In this document: positions 6,686 to 13,590 of the stretch, one piece after another
Layout: every line of letters starts with the position of its first letter
How positions within the stretch are numbered: the stretch's first letter is position 1
Assembly: GCA_902472555.1 (NCBI GenBank)
Contig: CABROF010000057.1
Location: forward strand, 1 to 16,237
DNA length: 16,237 nt
Direction of reading: 5' to 3'
Source: UMGS1851 sp900555605
GTDB taxonomy: Bacteria > Bacillota > Clostridia > UBA1212 > UBA1255
Program-made: the position numbers and the translations under genes
The notes under the pieces: model-generated
What the model saw: only the letters and a program-made list of their open reading frames with translations
Database searches by the model: none
Told to the model about the DNA's origin: nothing

Positions 6686-8140
6686 TCAGTATGCTTTTCC
6701 CCAAACCACCATTTTTTTCGCAGGCTTTCCGCAGCATATGCAGGTATCTGACAGCTGCTCCTGTTCAAAAGGCATGCAGCGTGAAGTTGCTGTGGTGTCT
6801 TCTTTGATCTTAAGCTCACAAGCCTCATCGCCGCACCACATTGCTTTTACAAATCCCGGCCGATTGCGGATCAGCTCTGCAAATGCATCATAGCTTACAG
6901 CAGAATAGATTCTGCTGTCTCTGTTTTCAATTGCTTTTTTCAGTAGCCCATCATGAATCTGCGCAAGCAGCAGCTCAGCAGCCGCCTCTAAGCCGTCTAA
7001 AGGAACCACTGTTTTTTCACCATTGTCGCGCCGTACCGCCACGCACTGATGGTTTTCGATATCTTTCGGTCCGATCTCAATACGCAGAGGCACGCCCTTC
7101 ATCTCATGCTCTGCAAACTTCCAGCCCGGCATTTTATCCGAATCATCCAGCTTCACGCGAAATTTTTCGCAAAGCCGATCCTTCAGCGCATTTGCCGCCG
7201 CAAGGACGCCTTCTTTGTGCATGGCGATCGGCACGATCACAATCTGGACCGGCGCCACCGCAGGCGGCAGTACCAGACCGTTATCATCACCGTGCACCAT
7301 AATGATCGCACCAATCGTCCGGGTGCTGAGTCCCCAGGAGGTTTGGTGTACATATTTCAGCGTATTATCTTTATCCGTATATTGAATCCCAAAAGCATGC
7401 GCAAAGCCATCTCCGAAATTATGGCTGGTAGCGGACTGCAGTGCCTTGCCGTCGTGCATCATGGATTCTATGGTATATGTCGCCTCCGCTCCGGCAAACT
7501 TCTCTTTATCTGTTTTTCTGCCTTTGATAACAGGAATCGCCAGATATTTTTCATAAAAATCTGCGTAAACATTCAGCATACGCAAGGTTTCTTCCTGCGC
7601 CTCCTCGGCCGTCGCATGTGCCGTATGTCCTTCCTGCCAGTAAAACTCCAAAGAACGCAGGAACGGCCGCGTGGTTTTCTCCCATCGCACAACGCTGACC
7701 CATTGATTGTAAAGCTTCGGAAGATCGCGGTAGGAATGAATGATATTTGCATAATGATCACAAAAAAGCGTCTCCGAAGTCGGTCTGACACACAACCGTT
7801 CGGCCAATTTCTCCGTTCCGCCGTGTGTGACCCACGCTACCTCCGGGGCAAAGCCTTCCACATGATCCTTTTCTTTCTGCAGCAAGCTCTCCGGAATAAA
7901 CATCGGCATTGCCACATTCTCATGTCCCGTGGCCTTGAACATGCTGTCCAGAAGCTTTTGAATATTTTCCCAGATTGCAAACCCGTAAGGCCTGAGGATC
8001 ATACATCCGCGTACGCTGGAATAATCAATCAGTTCGGCACGCAGCACCACGTCCGTATACCATTTTGCAAAATCCTCATCCATGGAAGTAATTGCTTCCA
8101 CCATTTTTCCTTTATTTTTTGTGCCCTGATTCTCTGCCAT
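6686..8140 (-). CDS. proS: Prolyl-tRNA synthetase (short, archaeal/eukaryotic-like type)
   Basis: This cytoplasmic class II synthetase charges tRNA-Pro. It has 484 residues from the ATG at 8140. Visible motifs are CVRPTSET (~118-124), motif 2 RWEKTTRPFLRSLEFYWQEGH (~152-172), SATSHNFGDGF in the active site, and motif 3 GLSTRTIGAIIMVHGDDNGL (~270-289). The anticodon-binding domain follows, and a C-terminal domain carries paired cysteines (436, 441, 467, 469/470) typical of the zinc-binding end of ProS type 3. It lacks the large editing insertion of the longer bacterial type. I chose 8140 because AAAGGAAAG lies about 10 bases upstream; an in-frame ATG at 8164 has no such site. It has its own promoter (8242-8270) and a ~95-base leader with no T-box. 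Its stop codon abuts the cohesin stop codon. Confidence 0.97.
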   Translation of the reverse strand: MAENQGTKNKGKMVEAITSMDEDFAKWYTDVVLRAELIDYSSVRGCMILRPYGFAIWENIQKLLDSMFKATGHENVAMPMFIPESLLQKEKDHVEGFAPEVAWVTHGGTEKLAERLCVRPTSETLFCDHYANIIHSYRDLPKLYNQWVSVVRWEKTTRPFLRSLEFYWQEGHTAHATAEEAQEETLRMLNVYADFYEKYLAIPVIKGRKTDKEKFAGAEATYTIESMMHDGKALQSATSHNFGDGFAHAFGIQYTDKDNTLKYVHQTSWGLSTRTIGAIIMVHGDDNGLVLPPAVAPVQIVIVPIAMHKEGVLAAANALKDRLCEKFRVKLDDSDKMPGWKFAEHEMKGVPLRIEIGPKDIENHQCVAVRRDNGEKTVVPLDGLEAAAELLLAQIHDGLLKKAIENRDSRIYSAVSYDAFAELIRNRPGFVKAMWCGDEACELKIKEDTTATSRCMPFEQEQLSDTCICCGKPAKKMVVWGKAY

Positions 8141-8241
8141 GCAATTTATCTTTCCTTTCTCCATCCTATGCAGCGCCGTCTGTGCGGAACTGTTTTTTGC
8201 GGTACTTTCTGCTGCCTTCCATAAAATAAAGACGTCTCTTA

Positions 8242-8270
8242 ACTATAATTCCGCAAGGTTTATTTGTCAA
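8242..8270 (-). promoter_or_regulatory. proS promoter
   Basis: On the minus strand a perfect TTGACA (8265-8270), a 17-base spacer and TATAGT (8242-8247) form a strong sigma-A promoter. Transcription would begin near 8235, leaving a leader of about 95 bases before the ATG at 8140. That is too short for a T-box, and no specifier stem is visible. Confidence 0.75.
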
Positions 8271-8287
8271 GCATTAACGGCTCGCGG

Positions 8288-8491
8288 TCAGATAATTTCC
8301 GATTTTCCAGCAGCTGTATCCGGGCCGCCCATGTCCGGCCGATGGTGCCATAGCGGATCGTCGTCTGCAGCGAGGATCTCGTACAGACGTTTTCTTAATT
8401 TGCTTACTGTATCCGCAAGCGCCGGCCTGTCCGGCACTCTGTCCAGAAGGATGTGAAGCAAAAAACGATCTGAACTGCCGCCGCAATTCAA
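8288..8491 (-). pseudogene. Gene relic with sulfatase-like C-terminal pattern
   Basis: A minus-strand frame, open from a TGA within the 3' end of the oxidoreductase gene to the stop at 8288-8290, reads DRFLLHILLDRVPDRPALAD followed by TVSKLRKRLYEILAADDDPLW. This resembles the end of arylsulfatase-type proteins, where DPxExxNLxD is followed by xxxLRxRLxxxxxxxxDP. There is no ATG or GTG; the first usable start is a TTG at 8491 without a Shine-Dalgarno site. The catalytic sulfatase core is absent. I read it as the decayed tail of a lost gene, possibly one linked to the neighbouring sugar operon. The similarity is judged by eye and is weak; it could be a chance frame. Confidence 0.35.
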
Positions 8492-8511
8492 ACCGTTCTC
8501 TGCTTCACATC
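8450..8511 (-). terminator. 62-nt nested hairpin, likely terminator of sugar operon
   Basis: The outer stem is a perfect 11-bp inverted repeat, GATGTGAAGCA (8450-8460) and TGCTTCACATC (8501-8511). Inside, after a symmetrical 3x3 loop, lies a 15-bp stem (8464-8478 with 8483-8497) closed by a 4-base loop. In minus-strand RNA all 15 inner pairs form, three of them G-U; in plus-strand RNA the same positions would be A-C mismatches. This points to minus-strand RNA as the structured form. The inner stem runs into a T6 tract and begins 47 bases after the oxidoreductase stop, as expected for an intrinsic terminator. The outer stem is unusual for one. Confidence 0.6.
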
Positions 8512-8544
8512 TTTTGAAGTCCCGAAATACTGCGGGCTCCGTGT

Positions 8545-9612
8545 TTATTTGATCAAAACCTCATGTCCTGTTCTTGCAGACTCATAAATCGCATCCAGTA
8601 TTTTCATAAGGAGCACACCATCCTCAGCCGGGGCACGGCACGGGGTATTTGTCAGAATGCAGTCCACAAAATGGTTAATTTCCCGTTCAAACAATCCGTC
8701 AAAGCTCAGCGCAGTCGGAGCCGCCAGCTTGACATCCGTCATATAGTCATTCATTTCAGAATAAATTTCCAGCTCCGGATCCAGCTTTGCCCCCGCTTTT
8801 GTGCCGAAGAATTCAAGCTTTCCTTCGTCTCTTTTAATATTCAGGCTGAAGCTGGCCTCTACAGACAAAACGCATCCGTTATCATAGCGAATCAGCGCGG
8901 TAGCCATATCCTCTACATTGCATACGTCGTTTTCACTTTTTTCAGCTGATATATAACCGGCGGCTGTTTTAATATGCCTGCGGTCAAGCAGCTTTTGAAA
9001 GGTCGCACCGTACACGGACACAGGCCTGGGGTTGCCGCAAAGATAACGCGTCAGATCAATGACATGAACGCCCAAATCAATCAGCGGCCCACCGCCTGAA
9101 AAATTCTTATCGCCGAACCAGCCGCCCGGATTCCCCTTTCTTCTCAAATAGGTTGCTTTTGTATAATAGATTTCTCCGAAATACCCTTTATCAATGAAAT
9201 CCTTCATGATCTCACAGTCATTCCCGTAGCGTCTGACAAATCCGATCATCAGTAATTTTCCGTTGCGCTCTGCTGCCGCCTTCATTTCCATCGCTTCTTC
9301 TGCATTCATAGCCATAGGCTTTTCACAAAGCACATGCTTGCCTGCATTCAGTGCCGCAATCGTACACGGCGCATGCGCCGAATTCCAGGTACATACGCTG
9401 ACGGCGTCAATCTCCTTTAACTTCAGCATTTCATTCATATCTGTAAAAATACGGGTAACACCGTATTTGGCCGCGGCATTTCTGACGCGCTCTTCATTTA
9501 AATCACACAATGCATAAATTTCGACATTCGGGTTATGCGCGTAACCGTTCAGATGAAAAGCGGAAATGCCTCCCGTACCGATTACGCCAATCTTTAATTT
9601 CTCTGCACTCAT
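8545..9612 (-). CDS. Gfo/Idh/MocA family oxidoreductase
   Basis: This is a ~355-residue cytoplasmic NAD(P)-dependent sugar or inositol-type dehydrogenase. The Rossmann loop GVIGTGGIS is at residues ~9-17, the acidic residue ending beta-2 is in ALCDLNEE, the hallmark CEKP is at ~96-99, and the catalytic-domain motif GGGPLIDLGVHVIDL (~173-187) carries the conserved Asp and His. I chose the ATG at 9612 because GGAGG lies 7 bases upstream; the ATG at 9618 would be only one base from it. It follows the isomerase gene by 14 bases in the same operon. Substrate cannot be told from sequence; with an isomerase/epimerase partner it probably acts on a sugar, inositol or their keto forms. Confidence 0.92.
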   Translation of the reverse strand: MSAEKLKIGVIGTGGISAFHLNGYAHNPNVEIYALCDLNEERVRNAAAKYGVTRIFTDMNEMLKLKEIDAVSVCTWNSAHAPCTIAALNAGKHVLCEKPMAMNAEEAMEMKAAAERNGKLLMIGFVRRYGNDCEIMKDFIDKGYFGEIYYTKATYLRRKGNPGGWFGDKNFSGGGPLIDLGVHVIDLTRYLCGNPRPVSVYGATFQKLLDRRHIKTAAGYISAEKSENDVCNVEDMATALIRYDNGCVLSVEASFSLNIKRDEGKLEFFGTKAGAKLDPELEIYSEMNDYMTDVKLAAPTALSFDGLFEREINHFVDCILTNTPCRAPAEDGVLLMKILDAIYESARTGHEVLIK

Positions 9613-9626
9613 TTTCATTCCTCCAT

Positions 9627-10469
9627 TTATTTAATAAGCCCTCTTAAAAAGTCTGCTGCTTTTCTGATATCGGCAGACGGATCTTCTCCGACCTCCCGCT
9701 CAATTGTCAGGAAACCGCGATATCCAATATCATCCAATGCTTTCAGATAACGCGGGAAATCTACGCTCCCTTCTCCTAATGGCACCTCAATAAAAGCAGG
9801 GCCAGTGGGGACCTCGCCCGGCCGTACCCCGTAGATCACCTCCGGGTCCGCAATCTGAAGACGTTTTCCATCTTTGGCATGGGTATGTACGATATAGTCG
9901 CGCAGTGTATAAACAGCTTGTACCGGATCGTCTCCCGTAACCATTACCAGATTTGCCGGATCGAGGTTCACAGCTACGCCGGTGGAATGCAGATCATCCA
10001 AAAAGCCTTTCAGCACCGCGGCAGTCTCCGGTCCGGTCTCAATTGCAAAATGCGCGTGTACGCTGTCCGCATAACGGCTCAAGGCAAAGCAAGCCTCCTG
10101 CATCACTTGGTACCGTTCATGCTGCTTATCCGCCGGTACAACGCCGATATGGGTCGTTACAATATCAGTCTCCAGATCCTTTGCAAGATCCAGGATTTGT
10201 TTGGAATCTTCAATGAGCTGCGGATTTAAGTCTTTATGTCCGAAGCCCCGTCCCAAATCTCCGCACAAGGCGGATAATTTCAAGCCGTGAGATTTTACCA
10301 TACTGAGAAACTCTTTTCTCTTTGCCGGCGTTAAATTCTTCGGTGAAAGCGCTCCGTGCGTCGCATAAACCTGAATGCCGTCCGCACCGATGGCTTCCGC
10401 CTTTTTTAACGCCTCTTCAATATCCGTCCGAAAAGAGTCTAAAATCACGCCGATTGAAAATTGATACAT
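9627..10469 (-). CDS. Sugar phosphate isomerase/epimerase (TIM barrel)
   Basis: This is a 280-residue AP-endonuclease-2/xylose-isomerase-like TIM barrel. Likely metal ligands lie at the barrel strand ends: Glu144 in AIETGPE, Asp170 in VNLDPAN, His195/His197 in VHTHAKD, and Glu257 in TIERE. The family includes inosose dehydratases, keto-sugar epimerases and similar enzymes. GGGAG sits 9 bases before the ATG. It is the first gene of a two-gene operon with the Gfo/Idh/MocA gene, a pairing common in inositol and uncommon-sugar catabolism, and it is divergent from an AraC-type regulator. The exact reaction is unknown. Confidence 0.88.
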   Translation of the reverse strand: MYQFSIGVILDSFRTDIEEALKKAEAIGADGIQVYATHGALSPKNLTPAKRKEFLSMVKSHGLKLSALCGDLGRGFGHKDLNPQLIEDSKQILDLAKDLETDIVTTHIGVVPADKQHERYQVMQEACFALSRYADSVHAHFAIETGPETAAVLKGFLDDLHSTGVAVNLDPANLVMVTGDDPVQAVYTLRDYIVHTHAKDGKRLQIADPEVIYGVRPGEVPTGPAFIEVPLGEGSVDFPRYLKALDDIGYRGFLTIEREVGEDPSADIRKAADFLRGLIK

Positions 10470-10514
10470 TGATCACATCTCCCGTCATTTTTCGTTTGAC
10501 TGTTGTCCGATAGC

Positions 10515-10544
10515 ATTATATAATATATTTTCAAGCGGGGTAAA
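10515..10544 (-). promoter_or_regulatory. Candidate promoter of isomerase/oxidoreductase operon
   Basis: On the minus strand a perfect -10 TATAAT (10515-10520) is preceded after 18 bases by TTTACC (10539-10544), a weak -35 box. A weak -35 with a good -10 is typical of promoters that need an activator. The divergent AraC-type gene starts at 10611, so its product is the natural candidate. No clear repeated operator was found. Confidence 0.5.
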
Positions 10545-10610
10545 GCGTAAAACTTGCTGTATTTTAGTATGATATTGCTTTTATCCACTTAGAAAGCAGG
10601 GGATCTCGCC

Positions 10611-11453
10611 ATGCAGCCGATATACGAACATCTGACACATAAGGATCCGGAGGTTCCGATTATATTCCACCAGCAATATCTGAGCAGTGAAAGCGTCTCC
10701 ATGATCTATCTGCATTGGCACGAAAGCGTGGAGCTGTTGTATTTTTACGAGGGCAGCGGAATCGTACTTTCCGATACACAGAAGTTCCGCGTGAACGCCG
10801 GAGATTTGATTGTCATTAATTCTAATTTTCTTCATGCGATATATACAGAAGCAGACATATGCCGGTATTACTGCATGATTGTAGACGCGCAGTTATGCAG
10901 ACAAAACGGAATCAACCTTGAAAGTATTTATTTTACTCCTAAGATCACGGATCCTATCGCAGCAGGATATCTCTGCCGCATCCGCGACGAGCTGAAGGGA
11001 AAATCGCTGCTTTATAAAACAGCGGTCCGCTTGGCCGCACTGCAGCTGCTCATCTATTTATCCAGAAATCATGCCGAAAGCTGCCCGGACGGGCAGCTTT
11101 ATACAGGACATAACAAAAAAGCGGATACCGTAAAAGCAGCTGTCGAATATATTCGGAATCATTTTGCAGAGGATCTTTCTCTGACCGATATCTGCAAAAA
11201 CGCAGGATATAACCAGTATTATTTCTGCCATATATTTAAAGAAGTAACCGGAAGGACCGTGTTGGACTATCTCAATTATATTCGATGTGAAAATGCCAAG
11301 CGCCTGATCGTCGCAGGCGGAAAAAGTATTGCAGAATGCGCCGAGGAAAGCGGCTTTCGCAGTCAATCCTATTTTACCAGGATCTTCAAGAAACATATGG
11401 GTTCTCTTCCCTCCCAGATTGAACGGGAGGCCGCTTCTATTCCTACCGGCTGA
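10611..11453 (+). CDS. AraC-family transcriptional regulator
   Basis: This is a 280-residue regulator. The N-terminal half is a cupin-type sensor: LHWHESVELLYFYEGSG (~34-50) and the strand VNAGDLIVINSNFLHAIY (~61-78). The C-terminal ~100 residues hold the two AraC helix-turn-helix motifs: LTDICKNAGYNQYYFCHIFK (~181-200) and the end SIAECAEESGFRSQSYFTRIFKK (~229-251). AGGGGAT lies 7 bases before the ATG. It is divergent from the isomerase/oxidoreductase operon across a 141-base gap and most likely activates it in response to a sugar bound by the cupin. Only a weak terminator is visible after it (GCCG/CGGC stem, then a T5 run at about 11461-11465); the convergent deacetylase gene ends 14 bases away. 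Confidence 0.92.
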   Translation: MQPIYEHLTHKDPEVPIIFHQQYLSSESVSMIYLHWHESVELLYFYEGSGIVLSDTQKFRVNAGDLIVINSNFLHAIYTEADICRYYCMIVDAQLCRQNGINLESIYFTPKITDPIAAGYLCRIRDELKGKSLLYKTAVRLAALQLLIYLSRNHAESCPDGQLYTGHNKKADTVKAAVEYIRNHFAEDLSLTDICKNAGYNQYYFCHIFKEVTGRTVLDYLNYIRCENAKRLIVAGGKSIAECAEESGFRSQSYFTRIFKKHMGSLPSQIEREAASIPTG

Positions 11454-11467
11454 TAAAAAATTTTTGC

Positions 11468-12514
11468 CTATTGATCAATGCGTCTGATCTCATAGCCTTC
11501 CGCACGCATATAATCAATGAGATCTCCGAGAATTGCAGTATTTGTGGAGGAGACAGCATGCAGAAGGTATACGGCGCCGTCATGAAGGCTGGATTTTGTT
11601 TTTGCCAAAGCCTCCGTGATATCAGGCTGCTGATCCGGATTAAAGTCATAGTGCGCAAAGCTCCAGAAAACAGAAGTATACCCCAAATGCTTTGCCAGAC
11701 ATAAGTCCCGCTCCGTTGAGGCACCCTCAGGCGGGCGATAGTAGGACATTGCAGCCTCCCCGCCGGCAATCGCTTTCAGCTTTGCTTCCACATTCCGAAG
11801 CTGCTTTACGAATTCTTCGTCCGATACCTGTGTCATATTCGGATGCCTATCCGTATGATTTCCGATCAGATGCCCTTCGCTGAGCATCCGAAGTACAATC
11901 TCTTTTGTTGATTTATCATTTAAATAATCTCCTGTCACAAAAAAGATTGCCTTTACATCCTTCTCTTTCAGAATATCCAGAATCCGCGCTGTATAACCAT
12001 TCTCATAACCGCAATCAAAGGTCAGATAAACCACTTTTTGATCTGTATTCTTCCGATAGATCGCATCATACTTTTCCAGCGTACGCAGCGTACTTGCATA
12101 ACGGTCCCACTTATATACCACCGTCCCGTCACTCTGCCGCTGGACAGCTCCCGGATACCAGCTGCCGCCGTCCTCGGCTTTTGCATCCTCAAAATAATCC
12201 CTGCTGATCCCTTCTAAAAAACCAAAATTTCCTTCTGTATACGTAGCAGACGGCGTAGCTTCAGAAAGCGTTGCGCTGGGCGCAGCGGTTGCAGGCGCAG
12301 TGGCCGTCGCTGCGGAGGGTGTTTCTGTTTCTTCCTTAGGGGAGGCGGATAATTCCGGTGAAGGCGTATTCAGCAGCATGGAATCGGTTCTGTCCGGTCC
12401 TCCTGCCGGATTCTTTCCGTTATCCGTCACCTGAAGAATGATGACCGCCGCCACAAGGACTGCCACAATCATTCCTAAAATAAGAATCACAATATTGGAT
12501 TTTGATTGCTTCAT
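11468..12514 (-). CDS. Membrane-anchored polysaccharide deacetylase, PdaA-like
   Basis: This is a 348-residue protein with an N-terminal membrane anchor (~8-28), a Thr/Ala/Pro/Ser-rich linker (~40-95) and a NodB deacetylase domain (~145-340). Motif 1 is LTFDCGYENG with catalytic Asp156; metal-binding His210 and His214 lie in NHTDRHPNMT; Arg250 is in YRPPEGASTE; His309 is in YLLHAVSSTN. The GYENG string, LGYTSVFWS and AVYLLHAVSSTN are close to Bacillus PdaA, which deacetylates muramic acid to make the delta-lactam of spore cortex. The usual Asn/Asp after the catalytic Asp is Cys here. I chose the ATG at 12514, preceded by AAAGGGG with 10 bases between; ATGs at 12526 and 12535 are too close to or before that site. 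A promoter and palindrome lie just upstream. A vegetative wall role is possible. Confidence 0.88.
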   Translation of the reverse strand: MKQSKSNIVILILGMIVAVLVAAVIILQVTDNGKNPAGGPDRTDSMLLNTPSPELSASPKEETETPSAATATAPATAAPSATLSEATPSATYTEGNFGFLEGISRDYFEDAKAEDGGSWYPGAVQRQSDGTVVYKWDRYASTLRTLEKYDAIYRKNTDQKVVYLTFDCGYENGYTARILDILKEKDVKAIFFVTGDYLNDKSTKEIVLRMLSEGHLIGNHTDRHPNMTQVSDEEFVKQLRNVEAKLKAIAGGEAAMSYYRPPEGASTERDLCLAKHLGYTSVFWSFAHYDFNPDQQPDITEALAKTKSSLHDGAVYLLHAVSSTNTAILGDLIDYMRAEGYEIRRIDQ

Positions 12515-12547
12515 CTTTTGCATACCCCTTTCCATTGAAAGCCGGCT

Positions 12548-12579
12548 GGCAGTATACCATACTGCCGCAATTCCGACAA
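12548..12579 (-). promoter_or_regulatory. Promoter overlapping a palindrome before PdaA-like gene
   Basis: On the minus strand TTGTCG (12574-12579), 17 bases and TATACT (12551-12556) form a plausible promoter. The -10 box lies inside a perfect inverted repeat, GGCAGTAT (12548-12555) and ATACTGCC (12559-12566), with a 3-base gap. That arrangement is expected of a repressor operator; a short RNA hairpin between two operon genes is the alternative. Confidence 0.45.
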
Positions 12580-12580
12580 A

Positions 12581-13561
12581 TTATTTTTTGGGGGATTCAG
12601 AAACAACCCGCTGCAGCCATTGCAGGATATCCTGCATAATCTCTCCGCGGTTCGTTTCATTGAGCAGTTCATGGCGCGCCCCCTCATATAAATGCAGCGT
12701 AACGTCAGCGGCGCCTCCGCGCCGCATACGGCGTACAACCTTTTCTACGCCCTTTCCGTTTCCGCCTACCGGGTCTTCTGTGCCGGATATTACAAGATAA
12801 GGCAGCTCCGGGTCCAGCGCGCGCCCCCATTTTGCCGTTTGAACGCGCTTCATAACAGAAAACAAATCGTAATACGCGGAAGCCGTAAAAACAAAGCCGC
12901 ATTTAGGGTCCGCAAGATAAGCGTTCACTGCCTCCGGGTCACGGGACAGCCAATCCGCCTCTGTTTGCACCGGCCGGAACTGACGATTAAAGGGCCCATT
13001 CATAAACCGGTCAATCGACTTGCTGTGCCAGCGTCTTCCCTTGATTCTCCGCTGTAAACGCGCCAGCAGCAGCCCTGCCGGCAGCATGGCATTCGGCCCG
13101 GGGGTTCCGCAGAATATGTATCCCGCCGCCGGCTCGGCTGCATTCCGGCAATATGCGGCCAAATACCTGGCGTATAAAGATCCCATCGAATGTCCCATCA
13201 GGACCAGCGGCAGTCCTGCATAGCGCCTTAACAGCATAGCACGTACCCTGCACAAACTGTTTACAACATACCGCCATCCGTCTTTATCCGCAAAATGTCC
13301 GAGCTCCTGATTGGATACGGCAGAGGCGCCGTGTCCCGGCAGGTCGATTCCTGCCAGCAGATACCCGTGCGCCGTAAGAAATTCGGCAAATCCGGCATAG
13401 CGCCTGATATGTTCCGCCATTCCGTGAATCAGCAGAATGATTCCGGAAAGACCTGCGGTATCTGCTTCTCCGTTCTGTCCCTCCGCTTCTGCATCCGGAT
13501 GCCATATGCAGCCCTGCAGCATATGATCCTGTATTTCTATTACAAATTTTTCCTGAAGCAT
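12581..13561 (-). CDS. Alpha/beta-hydrolase, lysophospholipase/monoglyceride lipase type
   Basis: This is a 326-residue cytoplasmic hydrolase of the serine hydrolase (Hydrolase_4) kind. The oxyanion-hole segment LLIHGMAEH is at ~43-51, IDLPGHGAS at ~72-80, the nucleophile elbow GHSMGS with Ser125, the acid Asp263 in SGTEDPVGGNGKGV, and the catalytic His297 in GARHELLNE. These features match monoacylglycerol lipases and lysophospholipases, so the likely substrates are lipid monoesters. AAAGGAG is 9 bases before the ATG. It lies 29 bases after the flippase gene and 66 bases before the deacetylase gene on the same strand, so it may be co-transcribed with the flippase. The physiological substrate is unknown. 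Confidence 0.88.
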   Translation of the reverse strand: MLQEKFVIEIQDHMLQGCIWHPDAEAEGQNGEADTAGLSGIILLIHGMAEHIRRYAGFAEFLTAHGYLLAGIDLPGHGASAVSNQELGHFADKDGWRYVVNSLCRVRAMLLRRYAGLPLVLMGHSMGSLYARYLAAYCRNAAEPAAGYIFCGTPGPNAMLPAGLLLARLQRRIKGRRWHSKSIDRFMNGPFNRQFRPVQTEADWLSRDPEAVNAYLADPKCGFVFTASAYYDLFSVMKRVQTAKWGRALDPELPYLVISGTEDPVGGNGKGVEKVVRRMRRGGAADVTLHLYEGARHELLNETNRGEIMQDILQWLQRVVSESPKK

Positions 13562-13590
13562 AATACAGCTCCTTTCTGATATGCACTTGC

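Noticed and set aside
7049..8224. A 391-codon open frame on the plus strand
   Set aside because: It is the antisense shadow of proS, whose motifs are unmistakable; the translation has no recognisable domain.
8141..8235. GTACCGC in the proS leader, recalling part of a T-box motif
   Set aside because: The full T-box antiterminator sequence, a specifier stem and a competing terminator are absent, and the leader is only ~95 bases.
11454..11467. AAAAAATTTTT between the AraC and deacetylase genes as a bidirectional terminator
   Set aside because: Only a 4-bp GC stem precedes the T run on the plus strand and none on the minus strand; too weak to list as a terminator.
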